Position numbers and translations under genes: made by a program. Source: Sulfomarinibacter sp963741385 (lineage in GTDB: Bacteria; Acidobacteriota; Thermoanaerobaculia; Thermoanaerobaculales; Sulfomarinibacteraceae). Taken from it: a stretch of 64,000 nucleotides of DNA. Below the pieces are notes generated by a model, which worked only from the letters and a program-made list of their open reading frames with translations, had not been told where the DNA came from and made no database searches. The stretch covers positions 186,001 through 250,000 of the forward strand of contig CAVUHO010000006.1 of assembly GCA_963741385.1 (NCBI GenBank), read 5' to 3'. How positions within the stretch are numbered: the stretch's first letter is position 1; every line of letters starts with the position of its first letter. This document shows positions 1 to 6,879 of the stretch, piece after piece.

Positions 1-228
1 AGAGACGTGGTCAACTCCGGCGACACGGTAGTGGTGGAGTTTTCGACTGCCACCCAGGAACCCAAGACGCTGCACGCAACAGCGACCATCGAAGGTTCGC
101 CCATGGAGCTCGACGTGACGTTTCAGGTCCTCGACTTCGGCCCGTTCTGCCCGGCGAAGTCGGTCACCACCACCAGCTGGAACGGGATAAAGCTGCAGAT
201 CACCACCGAGAACTCCGACTATTCGTGA
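1..228 (+). CDS. C-terminal end of an unidentified protein (partial)
   Basis: An open frame enters from the left edge and stops at a TGA at 226-228. The visible 75 residues are rich in Thr, Val and Glu and look like beta-strand repeats of an extracellular or Ig-like domain, with a single Cys near the end. No catalytic motif is visible. The next gene starts 7 bp downstream on the same strand, so the two may be co-transcribed. Because the N-terminus is missing I cannot name the family. The call rests only on the uninterrupted frame and the short spacing to the following secreted-protein gene. Confidence 0.5.
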   Translation, partial: RDVVNSGDTVVVEFSTATQEPKTLHATATIEGSPMELDVTFQVLDFGPFCPAKSVTTTSWNGIKLQITTENSDYS

Positions 229-234
229 TCCCGG

Positions 235-1800
235 TTGTTTCAATCACCGGATATGACGTTCCGCACAGCACGATTCGACAACAATGCTGCGAACCCGGCC
301 GTGCGGGGCTCGGTCGCGCGGAGTGCCGCCCGATATGCAGTCGTCGCGGTTGCGATATTTTGGTGCTCGGCGGTCTCGGCTCAGGGAGAGAGGAACTTGG
401 CGCCGGTTCCTGTCGATCACGCACCGTTCGTTCACACGAAAACCCTGACCACGGGAGCCGTTGTCTCGGATAACCTGGCCATCAACCCGTTTGCGTTCGA
501 GGGGCTTGAAGCGAGCGATATCCAAGTCCTGAAAGCCTCGAACGTCGGCCGATTCTGCGACCCGTCAATTATGTTTGCCTGTCTTCTGGAAGCCCCGGTG
601 GAACTGCCGACGGGCACCGTCGTCACCCGAATTGAGCTCGATGCCGTCGATTCCAGCCCGTCCTTCGTCAAGGCCAACTTCTACCGATGCCCGATCGGCG
701 CCGCGGCCTGCGACCTCCTCGCCGAGGTGTCGACCGAGGGCACTCCCGGCCCCACCCAGGTCGGCGTCGACCTCGTGAATCCGGAACCGATCGACAACGA
801 GAACTCGACCTATCTTGTCGAGGTCTTCCCCGGCAATGATGCCGTGACCCGCCTGGTCGGGTTGCGACTCGTCCTCGCCGGCCCAGAAAGTGTTGTCCGC
901 AGCGAGGTCCTGGCGCTCCACGCGTACGCCTTCGAAGGCCGAACATCGGACGACCGCGACGCACTAAGAGCCGTCAGCGTCCAACGCTATTGCACTGGCA
1001 CGACCTGCACACTCGCGGCTCCGGTCGAACTGCCGTCCGGCGCCACGGTGACCCGCATCGACCTCGACGCCTACGACTTTGGATCGGCTTCCGTCGGAGC
1101 CACCTTCTCCCGGTGCGGCGTTGCCACGGCTCTGTGCACGGAAGTGGCGTCCGTGAGCACGACCGGCACACCGGGATTCGACCAGCCGGGGATGAATCTC
1201 ACAGTTCCCGAAGTCATTGACAACTCCGCTTTCACCTACCTCGTCGAGGTCTCGCTCGGGTCCGACAACAACACCCGTCTGATCGGCATGCGGTTCGACG
1301 TCCAACTGCCTTCGGCCTTCTCGCGAGATGACCGGCTGTCGATCGGTCCCTTTGCTTTCGAAGGCCACGAGGCAGCAGACAATGGCGTCATGAACGCGAC
1401 CAACGGCGAACGCTTCTGCGACGGTCAGAACTGCACCATGACAGCGCCGGTCGAGCTGCCCTCGGGGACCCGGTTGGATCGAATCGAGCTTTCAGGTTGG
1501 GACACCGACTCGGCCGACCTGCGGGCCGCCCTGATGCGCTGCCCGCTGGGCGTCGAGATCTGTGAAGAGGTGGCTGCGGTCTCCACCAGCGGAACTCCCG
1601 GCGCGACCGTGGTCCCCGTTGACCTCGGAACAGTCGAGGTCATCGACAACCGCCTCTTCACCTACATGATCGAGGTCGAAGGCGGACCCAACGCCGCGAC
1701 ATCGCTGCGGGCGGTCAGTCTGTCCATCGAGCGCGCACTGATCTTCAGCGACGGCTTCGGGAGCGGCGACACGATCCAGTGGTCCAACGCGGTTCCGTAG
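235..1800 (+). CDS. Secreted protein with three tandem ~135-residue repeats and a C-terminal DGFESG-type motif
   Basis: The 521-residue product has an N-terminal hydrophobic stretch (about residues 35-50, ending CSAVSA) that reads as a signal peptide. Three homologous repeats follow, at about residues 80-222, 223-362 and 363-500. Each contains a FAFEG motif, an RFC/RYC Cys pair, an APVELP(S/T)G strand, an R(I)ELD/DLD strand, a second Cys pair (for example RCPIGAAAC), an STxGTPG turn and an IDN...TYxxEV strand. The last 16 residues contain FSDGFGSGDTIQWS, a variant of a motif shared with three other proteins here. Four Cys per repeat suggest disulphides in an exported protein. A second ATG at 253 could also be the start. 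Function is unknown; I infer an extracellular or surface role. Confidence 0.8.
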   Translation: MFQSPDMTFRTARFDNNAANPAVRGSVARSAARYAVVAVAIFWCSAVSAQGERNLAPVPVDHAPFVHTKTLTTGAVVSDNLAINPFAFEGLEASDIQVLKASNVGRFCDPSIMFACLLEAPVELPTGTVVTRIELDAVDSSPSFVKANFYRCPIGAAACDLLAEVSTEGTPGPTQVGVDLVNPEPIDNENSTYLVEVFPGNDAVTRLVGLRLVLAGPESVVRSEVLALHAYAFEGRTSDDRDALRAVSVQRYCTGTTCTLAAPVELPSGATVTRIDLDAYDFGSASVGATFSRCGVATALCTEVASVSTTGTPGFDQPGMNLTVPEVIDNSAFTYLVEVSLGSDNNTRLIGMRFDVQLPSAFSRDDRLSIGPFAFEGHEAADNGVMNATNGERFCDGQNCTMTAPVELPSGTRLDRIELSGWDTDSADLRAALMRCPLGVEICEEVAAVSTSGTPGATVVPVDLGTVEVIDNRLFTYMIEVEGGPNAATSLRAVSLSIERALIFSDGFGSGDTIQWSNAVP

Positions 1801-1854
1801 ACGCGCCGCGCCGGGCCCGCGAACGAGCCGCTGTGATCACGGTCCTCCACCCAA

Positions 1855-2664
1855 TCACCAGGGGATCGGATCGCCGTCGTAATTCCAATAGGTGCCCGAC
1901 TGAGCCGGCGTCAGTTTCGCAATCACGGCCCGCATTCCGGTAATGGACTGTTCGGGGGTCAGAGTCGCGCCGGCGCCGCCCATGTCGGTCTGCACCCAGC
2001 CCGGGCTCAGGACCACGCAGGTGAAACCGTCAACGCGGAGTTCGGCAGCCAGAGTCCGGGTGAACATGTTGAGCGCGGCCTTGCTCTCGCGATAACCGTA
2101 AAACCGCCCATCGATGTTGTTCTCGATGCTGCCGAGACCGCTGGTGATGCTGACGACCATCTTCATGGTGCCGAGGCGGAGGTTCGGGAGCAGGGCGTTC
2201 GTGACCCGCATGGGACCGATGGTGTTGACCGCGTAGGTCTGTGCGACGTCCTTGAAGTCGGTTTCTGCGAGCGTTCCCGACCGGGGGAAGATCCCCGCGT
2301 TGTTGATCAGCAGGTCGACCGGCGCACCGCCGAGAGATTGTGCCATGCCGTCAATGCTCTTCGGGTCCGTAACATCGAGCGCCACCACCCTCACGCCAAG
2401 CGCGTTCAGCTCGGTAGCCGTCTCCGGCTGTCGCGCGGTGGCGATGACCCGCCACCCCGCGGCTGCGTATTGGCGCGCGAACTCCAGCCCCAGACCGCGG
2501 TTGGCCCCGGTGATGAGAACGGTGTTGGTGCGCTTTTCGGGCGCCGCCATGTTCTCGGACTGATTCTGCGCGCTCGCGACCGGCGCTCCGGCGCACAGGC
2601 CCAGCACCGCCAGCCGTGCGACAGCCGATCTCAAGGACCTCAAAGGACTCGTCGAACCGATCAT
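1855..2664 (-). CDS. Short-chain dehydrogenase/reductase with an N-terminal signal sequence
   Basis: Classical SDR of 269 residues. Residues about 50-58 hold the cofactor motif TGANRGLGLEF. NNAG follows at about 130 and the catalytic pair Y-x-x-x-K is present (YRESK), with a Ser about 13 residues before it. Family knowledge predicts NAD(P)-dependent oxidation or reduction of an alcohol or carbonyl; the substrate is not readable from sequence. The start at 2664 is chosen because AAGGAG lies about 8 nt upstream and an in-frame ATG 117 bp further upstream gives an implausible leader. From this start the protein begins with basic residues and a hydrophobic segment ending ASAQ, a likely signal peptide. 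That is unusual for an SDR, which normally needs cytosolic cofactor. Confidence 0.87.
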   Translation of the reverse strand: MIGSTSPLRSLRSAVARLAVLGLCAGAPVASAQNQSENMAAPEKRTNTVLITGANRGLGLEFARQYAAAGWRVIATARQPETATELNALGVRVVALDVTDPKSIDGMAQSLGGAPVDLLINNAGIFPRSGTLAETDFKDVAQTYAVNTIGPMRVTNALLPNLRLGTMKMVVSITSGLGSIENNIDGRFYGYRESKAALNMFTRTLAAELRVDGFTCVVLSPGWVQTDMGGAGATLTPEQSITGMRAVIAKLTPAQSGTYWNYDGDPIPW

Positions 2665-2840
2665 CGTTGTGACTCCTTCACACCCATGCATCTTCACGGG
2701 TCGTCGTTTCCAATCCGAACTGGTCAACCCTCGAACGCCGCCGGATGTTCCATTCCGAAGCTCTTCCCTGGAATTCACCACACTCCGGCGATTTCGGGAA
2801 TGGCGGGCGCAATTCTGCGTTGGCCTGTGTGGAGGCCAAC

Positions 2841-3197
2841 ATGAGTTACGAGTTCTACAAGTTCCTGCACGTGTTCAGCGTGCTGTTGCTGTTCACATCA
2901 CTCGGCACCCTCGCCGCGGCGGCCAACTCGGACAGCGGACGGCTGAGAAAACTGGCGGGCATTGCCCACGGAATCGCCCTGACCCTCATTCTCGTCGCCG
3001 GCTTCGGATTGCTGGCACGCCTCAGCCTGATGGCAGCGATCCCCATCTGGGTGTGGCTCAAGATGGGTCTGTGGCTGGCGCTCGCCCTGATCGTGATCCC
3101 GCTGCGCCGGAAACCCGAGTGGGCAACCGCGTTGTGGCTGCTGGTCCCGGTCCTCGGCGGACTCGCCGTCTGGGCCGCTATCTTGAAACCGCACTAA
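2841..3197 (+). CDS. Small four-helix integral membrane protein
   Basis: The 118-residue product is almost entirely hydrophobic. Four helices are visible, at about residues 6-27, 38-60, 65-85 and 93-112, separated by short charged turns (SDSGRLRK, RRKPEW). The start at 2841 is supported by GGAGG at 2831-2835, five bases upstream. An upstream in-frame ATG at 2745 has no ribosome site. It resembles small conserved inner-membrane proteins of the SirB/DUF type, but I see no motif that fixes a family. It is divergent from the SDR gene, with which it may share the 2665-2840 promoter region. Confidence 0.75.
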   Translation: MSYEFYKFLHVFSVLLLFTSLGTLAAAANSDSGRLRKLAGIAHGIALTLILVAGFGLLARLSLMAAIPIWVWLKMGLWLALALIVIPLRRKPEWATALWLLVPVLGGLAVWAAILKPH

Positions 3198-3236
3198 AAG
3201 AGTGACTCACGCGCATCGGGTGGATCCAGCGGCGGG

Positions 3237-3509
3237 CTAGCGTTCCGCAACCGTCAGCGCACCGTCCTTGGCGATTCCGAGATTCCAGGACACCGTGGAC
3301 GACCGCCCACCCAGGGTGTCGGTCACGGTCAATGCCAGACGCTGATCGATGCCGGAGCGCACCCAGAACCCGCTGCCATCCCCGGACCCCGTCGAAATGG
3401 CACCAGTTGTCGGCGACGAAGCGACGTGGATATTCGCTTTCCGCCTGCTTCGAGGAGAAGTGGTGTTTTCGGAGGCCGGAGACGCGGGGCGGTGTCGACG
3501 GTTCCTCAC
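3237..3509 (-). CDS. Doubtful ORF, possible C-terminal remnant of a secreted protein
   Basis: A 90-codon frame starts at a GTG that overlaps the stop of the upstream 193-residue gene (GTGA overlap). Its first 35 residues are Arg/Ser-rich and look non-native. The last 50 (GSGFWVRSGIDQRLALTVTD and on) look like the end of an Ig-like or PKD-like extracellular domain. One reading is that only the 3' end of an older gene survives here. The overlap is compatible with coupling, but the composition of the N-terminal half argues against a functional protein. I keep it only as a possible gene or gene remnant. Confidence 0.3.
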   Translation of the reverse strand: MRNRRHRPASPASENTTSPRSRRKANIHVASSPTTGAISTGSGDGSGFWVRSGIDQRLALTVTDTLGGRSSTVSWNLGIAKDGALTVAER

Positions 3510-4087
3510 GGTTCATCGTCGGCAACTGCCAGCGAATCGATCAGCAGCAGCACGAACAGCGAGCACAGGATTGCTTTCTTCTGTCCTGACGCGACTTCGT
3601 CGTCCCGGATCGGGGTCAGCAGTCGGTCGAGCAGGAGCCGGCGTTCGCCGGGATCGAGGTCGGGCTTGCGATGAGACGCCCAGGTCCAGAGCTCGCCGTA
3701 CAGGTACCACGCGGCCTCGCGGTGAACCGAGTCCAGCTCGCCTCGCCAGGCCTTGACGTGTTGGCGGGTCGCCATCACGGCGAGCCCCTCGGTGACCGCC
3801 CCAGCCAGCAGCCGGCGAGCCAGCTCGCTGGCATCCTCGGCCTCGGCGAGTTCGGAGGCCACCACCCCGCCCAGGGAGCCGATATCCATCATCGACGCCT
3901 TCTCCGAGTGGCCCTGCGACGCGGCGCCGGTCTCGATCCGGTCGAGATAATTGTGGAGCTCGGCGAGCAACCGGAAGGCGGCATGATCGGAATCGAGAGC
4001 GCCCGCCAGGAGCTCGCCCCGCAGCTGCCAGACTGCCGACGCCGAAGGAGACCTCAACAGATCCGAAATGCTCTCCGGGAGGGGCAT
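3506..4087 (-). CDS. Hypothetical helical protein, second gene of the hydrolase operon (paralogue A)
   Basis: The 193-residue product is predicted mostly alpha-helical, with Leu- and Ala-rich amphipathic segments and a hydrophobic C-terminal stretch (SLFVLLLIDSLA). I do not recognise the family. It begins 4 bp after the stop of the alpha/beta hydrolase gene, so the two form an operon. A second, broken gene at 6334-6609 encodes a homologue of its first 80 residues. The two are diverged at the N-terminus, but 3846-3950 is identical at DNA level to 6368-6472, coding for RIETGAASQGHSEKASMM and flanking residues. This points to gene conversion or copying linked to the adjacent RAYT element. Confidence 0.7.
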   Translation of the reverse strand: MPLPESISDLLRSPSASAVWQLRGELLAGALDSDHAAFRLLAELHNYLDRIETGAASQGHSEKASMMDIGSLGGVVASELAEAEDASELARRLLAGAVTEGLAVMATRQHVKAWRGELDSVHREAAWYLYGELWTWASHRKPDLDPGERRLLLDRLLTPIRDDEVASGQKKAILCSLFVLLLIDSLAVADDEP

Positions 4088-4091
4088 GGGA

Positions 4092-4961
4092 TCACGATAC
4101 CACGGGCGGCGAGTCCCGCTCAGGGATCGCCTCGAGCCAGGCGATCATGTCGTCCCACAGCGGCCTGCTCTCGGGCCTGAAGAAGCCGACGTGACCGATA
4201 CGGTCGAGCCCCACATCGTGCGGCTCGACGTGGCGGAGTTCCACGCTCGGGTAGGCGGACATCATGGCCTCCACCGACCGCGCGGTGCCCCAGGCGTCGT
4301 CGCCGAAGCTGTAGGCGAGAACCGGCGCAGTGAAGCTCGCGTAGCGGTCGAGCGGCAGCGATCGATCGCCGAGCAGATAGCCCGGATGACGGCACCACCG
4401 CCCCCACTCGATCGCCACCCCGCGCGGCAGGTCCTCGCCGAGGCCGAACCGCCGCATGGGCATGAAACCGAAGATCCGCGGCAGCAGCGGCAGGCTGAGC
4501 CAGGCGTGCAGGAAGACCACCAGCTTCTGCGCACCCCCCTGCCGCCCCCAGTACCCGCTCTGCGCGGACATGGTCGTCATCCCGTCAACCGCCGAACCGT
4601 TGTCCAGCAGCCCCGCGGTCTGGCCACCGAAGCTGTGGCCCACCAGGAAGAGGCGGCCGGGCCGCAGCTCGGACACGGCCCAGTCGACGACGCCCGCCAT
4701 GTCGAGGAGCACCCAGTCCCGGGCCCTCGCCGCAAAGCCCTGCAGCGATGGCGGCCGCGACCCGCCGATCCCCCGGTAGTCCCAGGTCAGCGCGCTGTAA
4801 CCGGCTTCGGCCAACGCGGCTGCAACGTGGCGGTAGAACCGCCGCGGCACCGCCGTGGCGGCGTTGACGACTACCAACCCCCGGTTCGGGGCCAAGGCTC
4901 GAAACAGGCTGCCGGCCAATGGGTAGCCGTCCCGGGCAGGGATCGTCACGTCTTCAGGCAT
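4092..4961 (-). CDS. Alpha/beta-fold hydrolase (COG4757-like)
   Basis: The product of about 289 residues has the alpha/beta hydrolase layout. An oxyanion-side strand (RGLVVVNAAT) is followed by a DYRGIGGS segment, the nucleophile elbow GHSFGG at about residue 115, an acid region near YSFGDD, and a C-terminal histidine in RIGHVGFF. This matches uncharacterised predicted hydrolases of the COG4757 kind, acting on an unknown ester or amide, probably in the cytoplasm. The ATG at 4961 is preceded by a CAGGG stretch; a GTG at 4973 in the same frame is possible. The gene is followed after 4 bp by the helical hypothetical gene. Its upstream boundary is the left end of the RAYT element at 4991, so its native promoter may have been displaced. 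Confidence 0.85.
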   Translation of the reverse strand: MPEDVTIPARDGYPLAGSLFRALAPNRGLVVVNAATAVPRRFYRHVAAALAEAGYSALTWDYRGIGGSRPPSLQGFAARARDWVLLDMAGVVDWAVSELRPGRLFLVGHSFGGQTAGLLDNGSAVDGMTTMSAQSGYWGRQGGAQKLVVFLHAWLSLPLLPRIFGFMPMRRFGLGEDLPRGVAIEWGRWCRHPGYLLGDRSLPLDRYASFTAPVLAYSFGDDAWGTARSVEAMMSAYPSVELRHVEPHDVGLDRIGHVGFFRPESRPLWDDMIAWLEAIPERDSPPVVS

Positions 4962-4986
4962 CGGACCCTGCACGTCCCGGATTGTC

Positions 4987-5985
4987 TCACGGTGCCACGT
5001 ATCGCTTTATTGCATTGTGGTGCTCGGCCGCGGACGCGGCGAGGCGCGAGATCTCGACCGCAAACCCTGTTTCGTCACGAAGACGATCCCGCGCGATGAA
5101 GAGCCAGCGGCTCACGGTCGCGGCGTTCTTGTGCAACAGCTCTGCCACATCTTTGACCGAGTGCCCGTATCGCTGAACGGCCAGAGCCGTGAGCGTGATC
5201 CTCGCCTCCACGACGTCTGCACCACGGCAAGCACCCGCGAGGTCTTCGCGCGCGACCCTCTTACGGCGAGCGATGAATCGAGCCAGCTCGTCGAGCTCGA
5301 CGTCCGGCAGTTCGATCGGGGCGGGACTCCCGTCATAGGCCACCGCCCCGACCTGGTCGCCCGCTTCGACGATGGCATCCGAGTCCTTGACGGCAAGCCA
5401 CCACGGCAGGTCGAGGACATGTCGACCGAGCCATTTGGCCTCGGCGACGGCACGTACCGATGCCAGGTAGTTTCGTCGTCCGCGCGCCAGAGTGGATCCG
5501 TACCCACGCAGGGCGGATCTCACATCGACAAGCCGCGGCTCCCGACGACCGATCAGCGCCGCGTGGCCGGACCACCGATGGTCCACGGGGTCGTCGACGA
5601 GACCTGCGGACAGGGGATTCAGATGGACGTACGCGACAGCCTGGTTGAAGTACCGCTCGCTGTCGACAACCCGGGCCTTGTATCGGCTCTGCCAAAGGCG
5701 CCCGAAATATCCGTGACGCCGGTTGAACCCGCGAGCGATTCGTCCTTGAACTCGCGCCATCGAGCTCCACAACGGGACCTCACCCGTCTTCAAGATCAGG
5801 TGATAGTGATTGCTCATCAGGCACCACGCGAGGATCTTGAATCTGTCGGTGTCGCGCACCGACCGCAGAACCTCGACGAAATGCTCTGCTTCCGCCAAAG
5901 CATCGAACACCCGCTCGCCACGAGCGGTTCTGCAGTAGACGTGGTAGATGGCTCCGGGAATGAAGAGACGTACCTTCCGCGGCAT
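4987..5985 (-). CDS. REP-associated tyrosine transposase (RAYT, Y1/HUH family)
   Basis: The 332-residue product starts with the Y1-transposase fold: a VRLFIPGAIYHVYCRT strand, then the HUH metal site H60-x-H62 in SNHYHL, then a helix with the likely nucleophile Tyr119 in AYVHLNP. Family members cut and join single-stranded REP DNA through a 5'-phosphotyrosine. Residues about 215-320 form a helical extension with an HTH-like segment (KDVAELLHKNAATVSRW), probably for DNA recognition. GGAGGAGG precedes the ATG. The last codons lie inside the left inverted repeat, and the stop is just outside it. All catalytic residues are intact, so it may be active. A truncated duplicate of the first 60 codons lies at 6105-6284. 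Confidence 0.93.
   Translation of the reverse strand: MPRKVRLFIPGAIYHVYCRTARGERVFDALAEAEHFVEVLRSVRDTDRFKILAWCLMSNHYHLILKTGEVPLWSSMARVQGRIARGFNRRHGYFGRLWQSRYKARVVDSERYFNQAVAYVHLNPLSAGLVDDPVDHRWSGHAALIGRREPRLVDVRSALRGYGSTLARGRRNYLASVRAVAEAKWLGRHVLDLPWWLAVKDSDAIVEAGDQVGAVAYDGSPAPIELPDVELDELARFIARRKRVAREDLAGACRGADVVEARITLTALAVQRYGHSVKDVAELLHKNAATVSRWLFIARDRLRDETGFAVEISRLAASAAEHHNAIKRYVAP
4991..5018 (-). repeat. Left inverted REP-like repeat of the RAYT element
   Basis: These 28 bp begin GGTGCCACGTATCGC and end TTGCATTGT. They are the exact reverse complement of 6037-6064. The repeat encodes the last residues of the transposase (AIKRYVAP), so gene and end are fused. It lacks the CTTT that follows the right-hand copies. 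Confidence 0.9.
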
Positions 5986-6036
5986 GGAGTCCTCCTCCCG
6001 CGCGGACGGGCACCCTCACTCTACACCACACCCCTC

Positions 6037-6068
6037 ACAATGCAATAAAGCGATACGTGGCACCCTTT
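6037..6068 (+). repeat. Right REP-like repeat of the intact RAYT unit
   Basis: This is the inverted partner of 4991-5018 (28 bp perfect, 6037-6064) followed by CTTT. It contains GCGATACGTGGCACC. The next base starts another repeat piece. Confidence 0.9.
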
Positions 6069-6077
6069 TGCACCCTT

Positions 6078-6284
6078 TCAATAAAGCGATACGTGGCACC
6101 CTTTGTGATTGCTCATCAGGCACCACGCGAGGATCTTGAATCTGTCGGTGTCGCGCACCGACCGCAGAACCTCGACGAAATGCTCTGCTTCCGCCAAAGC
6201 ATCGAACACCCGCTCGCCACGAGCGGTTCTGCAGTAGACGTGGTAGATGGCTCCGGGAATGAAGAGACGTACCTTCCGCGGCAT
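6078..6284 (-). pseudogene. 5' fragment of the RAYT gene
   Basis: The first 60 codons duplicate the transposase at 5985 exactly, ending in MSNH, the first His of the HUH motif. The frame then runs into REP sequence and stops after KGCHVSLY. The second HUH histidine and the catalytic Tyr are missing, so it cannot be an active transposase. It keeps the upstream ribosome site and could be translated into a short N-terminal fragment. Confidence 0.85.
6079..6104 (+). repeat. Truncated REP-like copy (26 bp)
   Basis: It is identical to 6043-6068, starts at CAATAAAG and ends GGCACCCTTT. It is preceded by an even shorter GCACCCTTT piece at 6070-6078. Both are suffixes of the right end of the intact unit. 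Confidence 0.85.
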
Positions 6285-6367
6285 GGAGTCCTCCTCCCGC
6301 GCGGACGGGCACCCTCACTCTACACCACACCCCTCACAATGCAATAAAGCGATACGTGGCACCCTTT
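6105..6367 (+). repeat. 263-bp direct duplication of the transposase 5' end plus right REP
   Basis: By direct comparison it is identical base for base to 5806-6068. It carries the first 60 codons of the transposase (reverse strand), its ribosome site, and a full 28-bp REP at 6336-6363 followed by CTTT. The left junction is abrupt inside the SNHYHL codons. The right junction abuts the broken paralogue at 6368. Confidence 0.92.
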
Positions 6368-6609
6368 GCGAGTTCGGAGGCCACCACCCCGCCCAGGGAG
6401 CCGATATCCATCATCGACGCCTTCTCCGAGTGGCCCTGCGACGCGGCGCCGGTCTCGATCCGGTCGAGATAACGGTGGAACTCGGCCAGCAGTTCGCAGG
6501 GCTTGCCGGCGGGCTCCACGCCGAAGCTCAGGAGATCCCCCCGGATTTCCCATGCCGCGGCTGCGGACGGCGACCGTAGCACTGCGAGCAGGTTCGGCGG
6601 CAGCCTCAC
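6334..6609 (-). pseudogene. Truncated paralogue B of the 193-residue helical protein
   Basis: From a GTG at 6609, about 80 codons are homologous to the N-terminal part of the gene at 3506-4087. The frame then crosses the junction at 6368 into REP sequence and stops after GATYRFIAL. The C-terminal 110 residues of the family are missing. Residues 1-45 differ clearly from paralogue A (MRLPPNLLAVLRSPSAAAAW against MPLPESISDLLRSPSASAVW). Bases 6368-6472 are identical to A over 105 bp, an abrupt change in divergence that marks recombination. I read it as a gene whose 3' half was lost when the RAYT array formed. Confidence 0.75.
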
Positions 6610-6879
6610 AAAATCACGTTAGCACGCCGCCCCTGACGTTCACAGTGGTCAAATTGAACGGTGTGGCACAAGGTCATTTGCCAATGGGCAGGCCGTTTCT
6701 CTCAAGTCACCGCTTTCGACCCTGTAGAGCCTCCACCAACTCCCTCTGTGGTGAGACGTGCTCGGGATTTCTTATTTCTTTCTTGATCAAACGATACAGA
6801 ATGACGACTCTCCTCGTGGGATAATCGAGACTGTGGGTTGCGTTCCTGAGATTGAAAACAAGCGCAGAGGAGAGTCCCC

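Larger units (their letters stand above)
4991..6367 (-). mobile_element. RAYT element with inverted ends and serial 5'-truncated copies of its right end
   Basis: A transposase gene is bracketed by 28-bp perfect inverted repeats at 4991-5018 and 6037-6064. To the right of the intact unit, which ends GGCACCCTTT at 6068, three further pieces follow directly. They are a 9-10 bp piece ending at 6078, a 26-bp piece at 6079-6104 identical to 6043-6068, and a 263-bp piece at 6105-6367 identical to 5806-6068. All end in the same GCACCCTTT but start at different points, so they are suffixes of one sequence. After 6367 the DNA continues as a broken paralogue of the 3506-4087 gene. Family knowledge: RAYT proteins are HUH/Y1 single-strand transposases linked to REP repeats. 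The suffix pattern suggests one fixed and one variable end. Confidence 0.8.
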
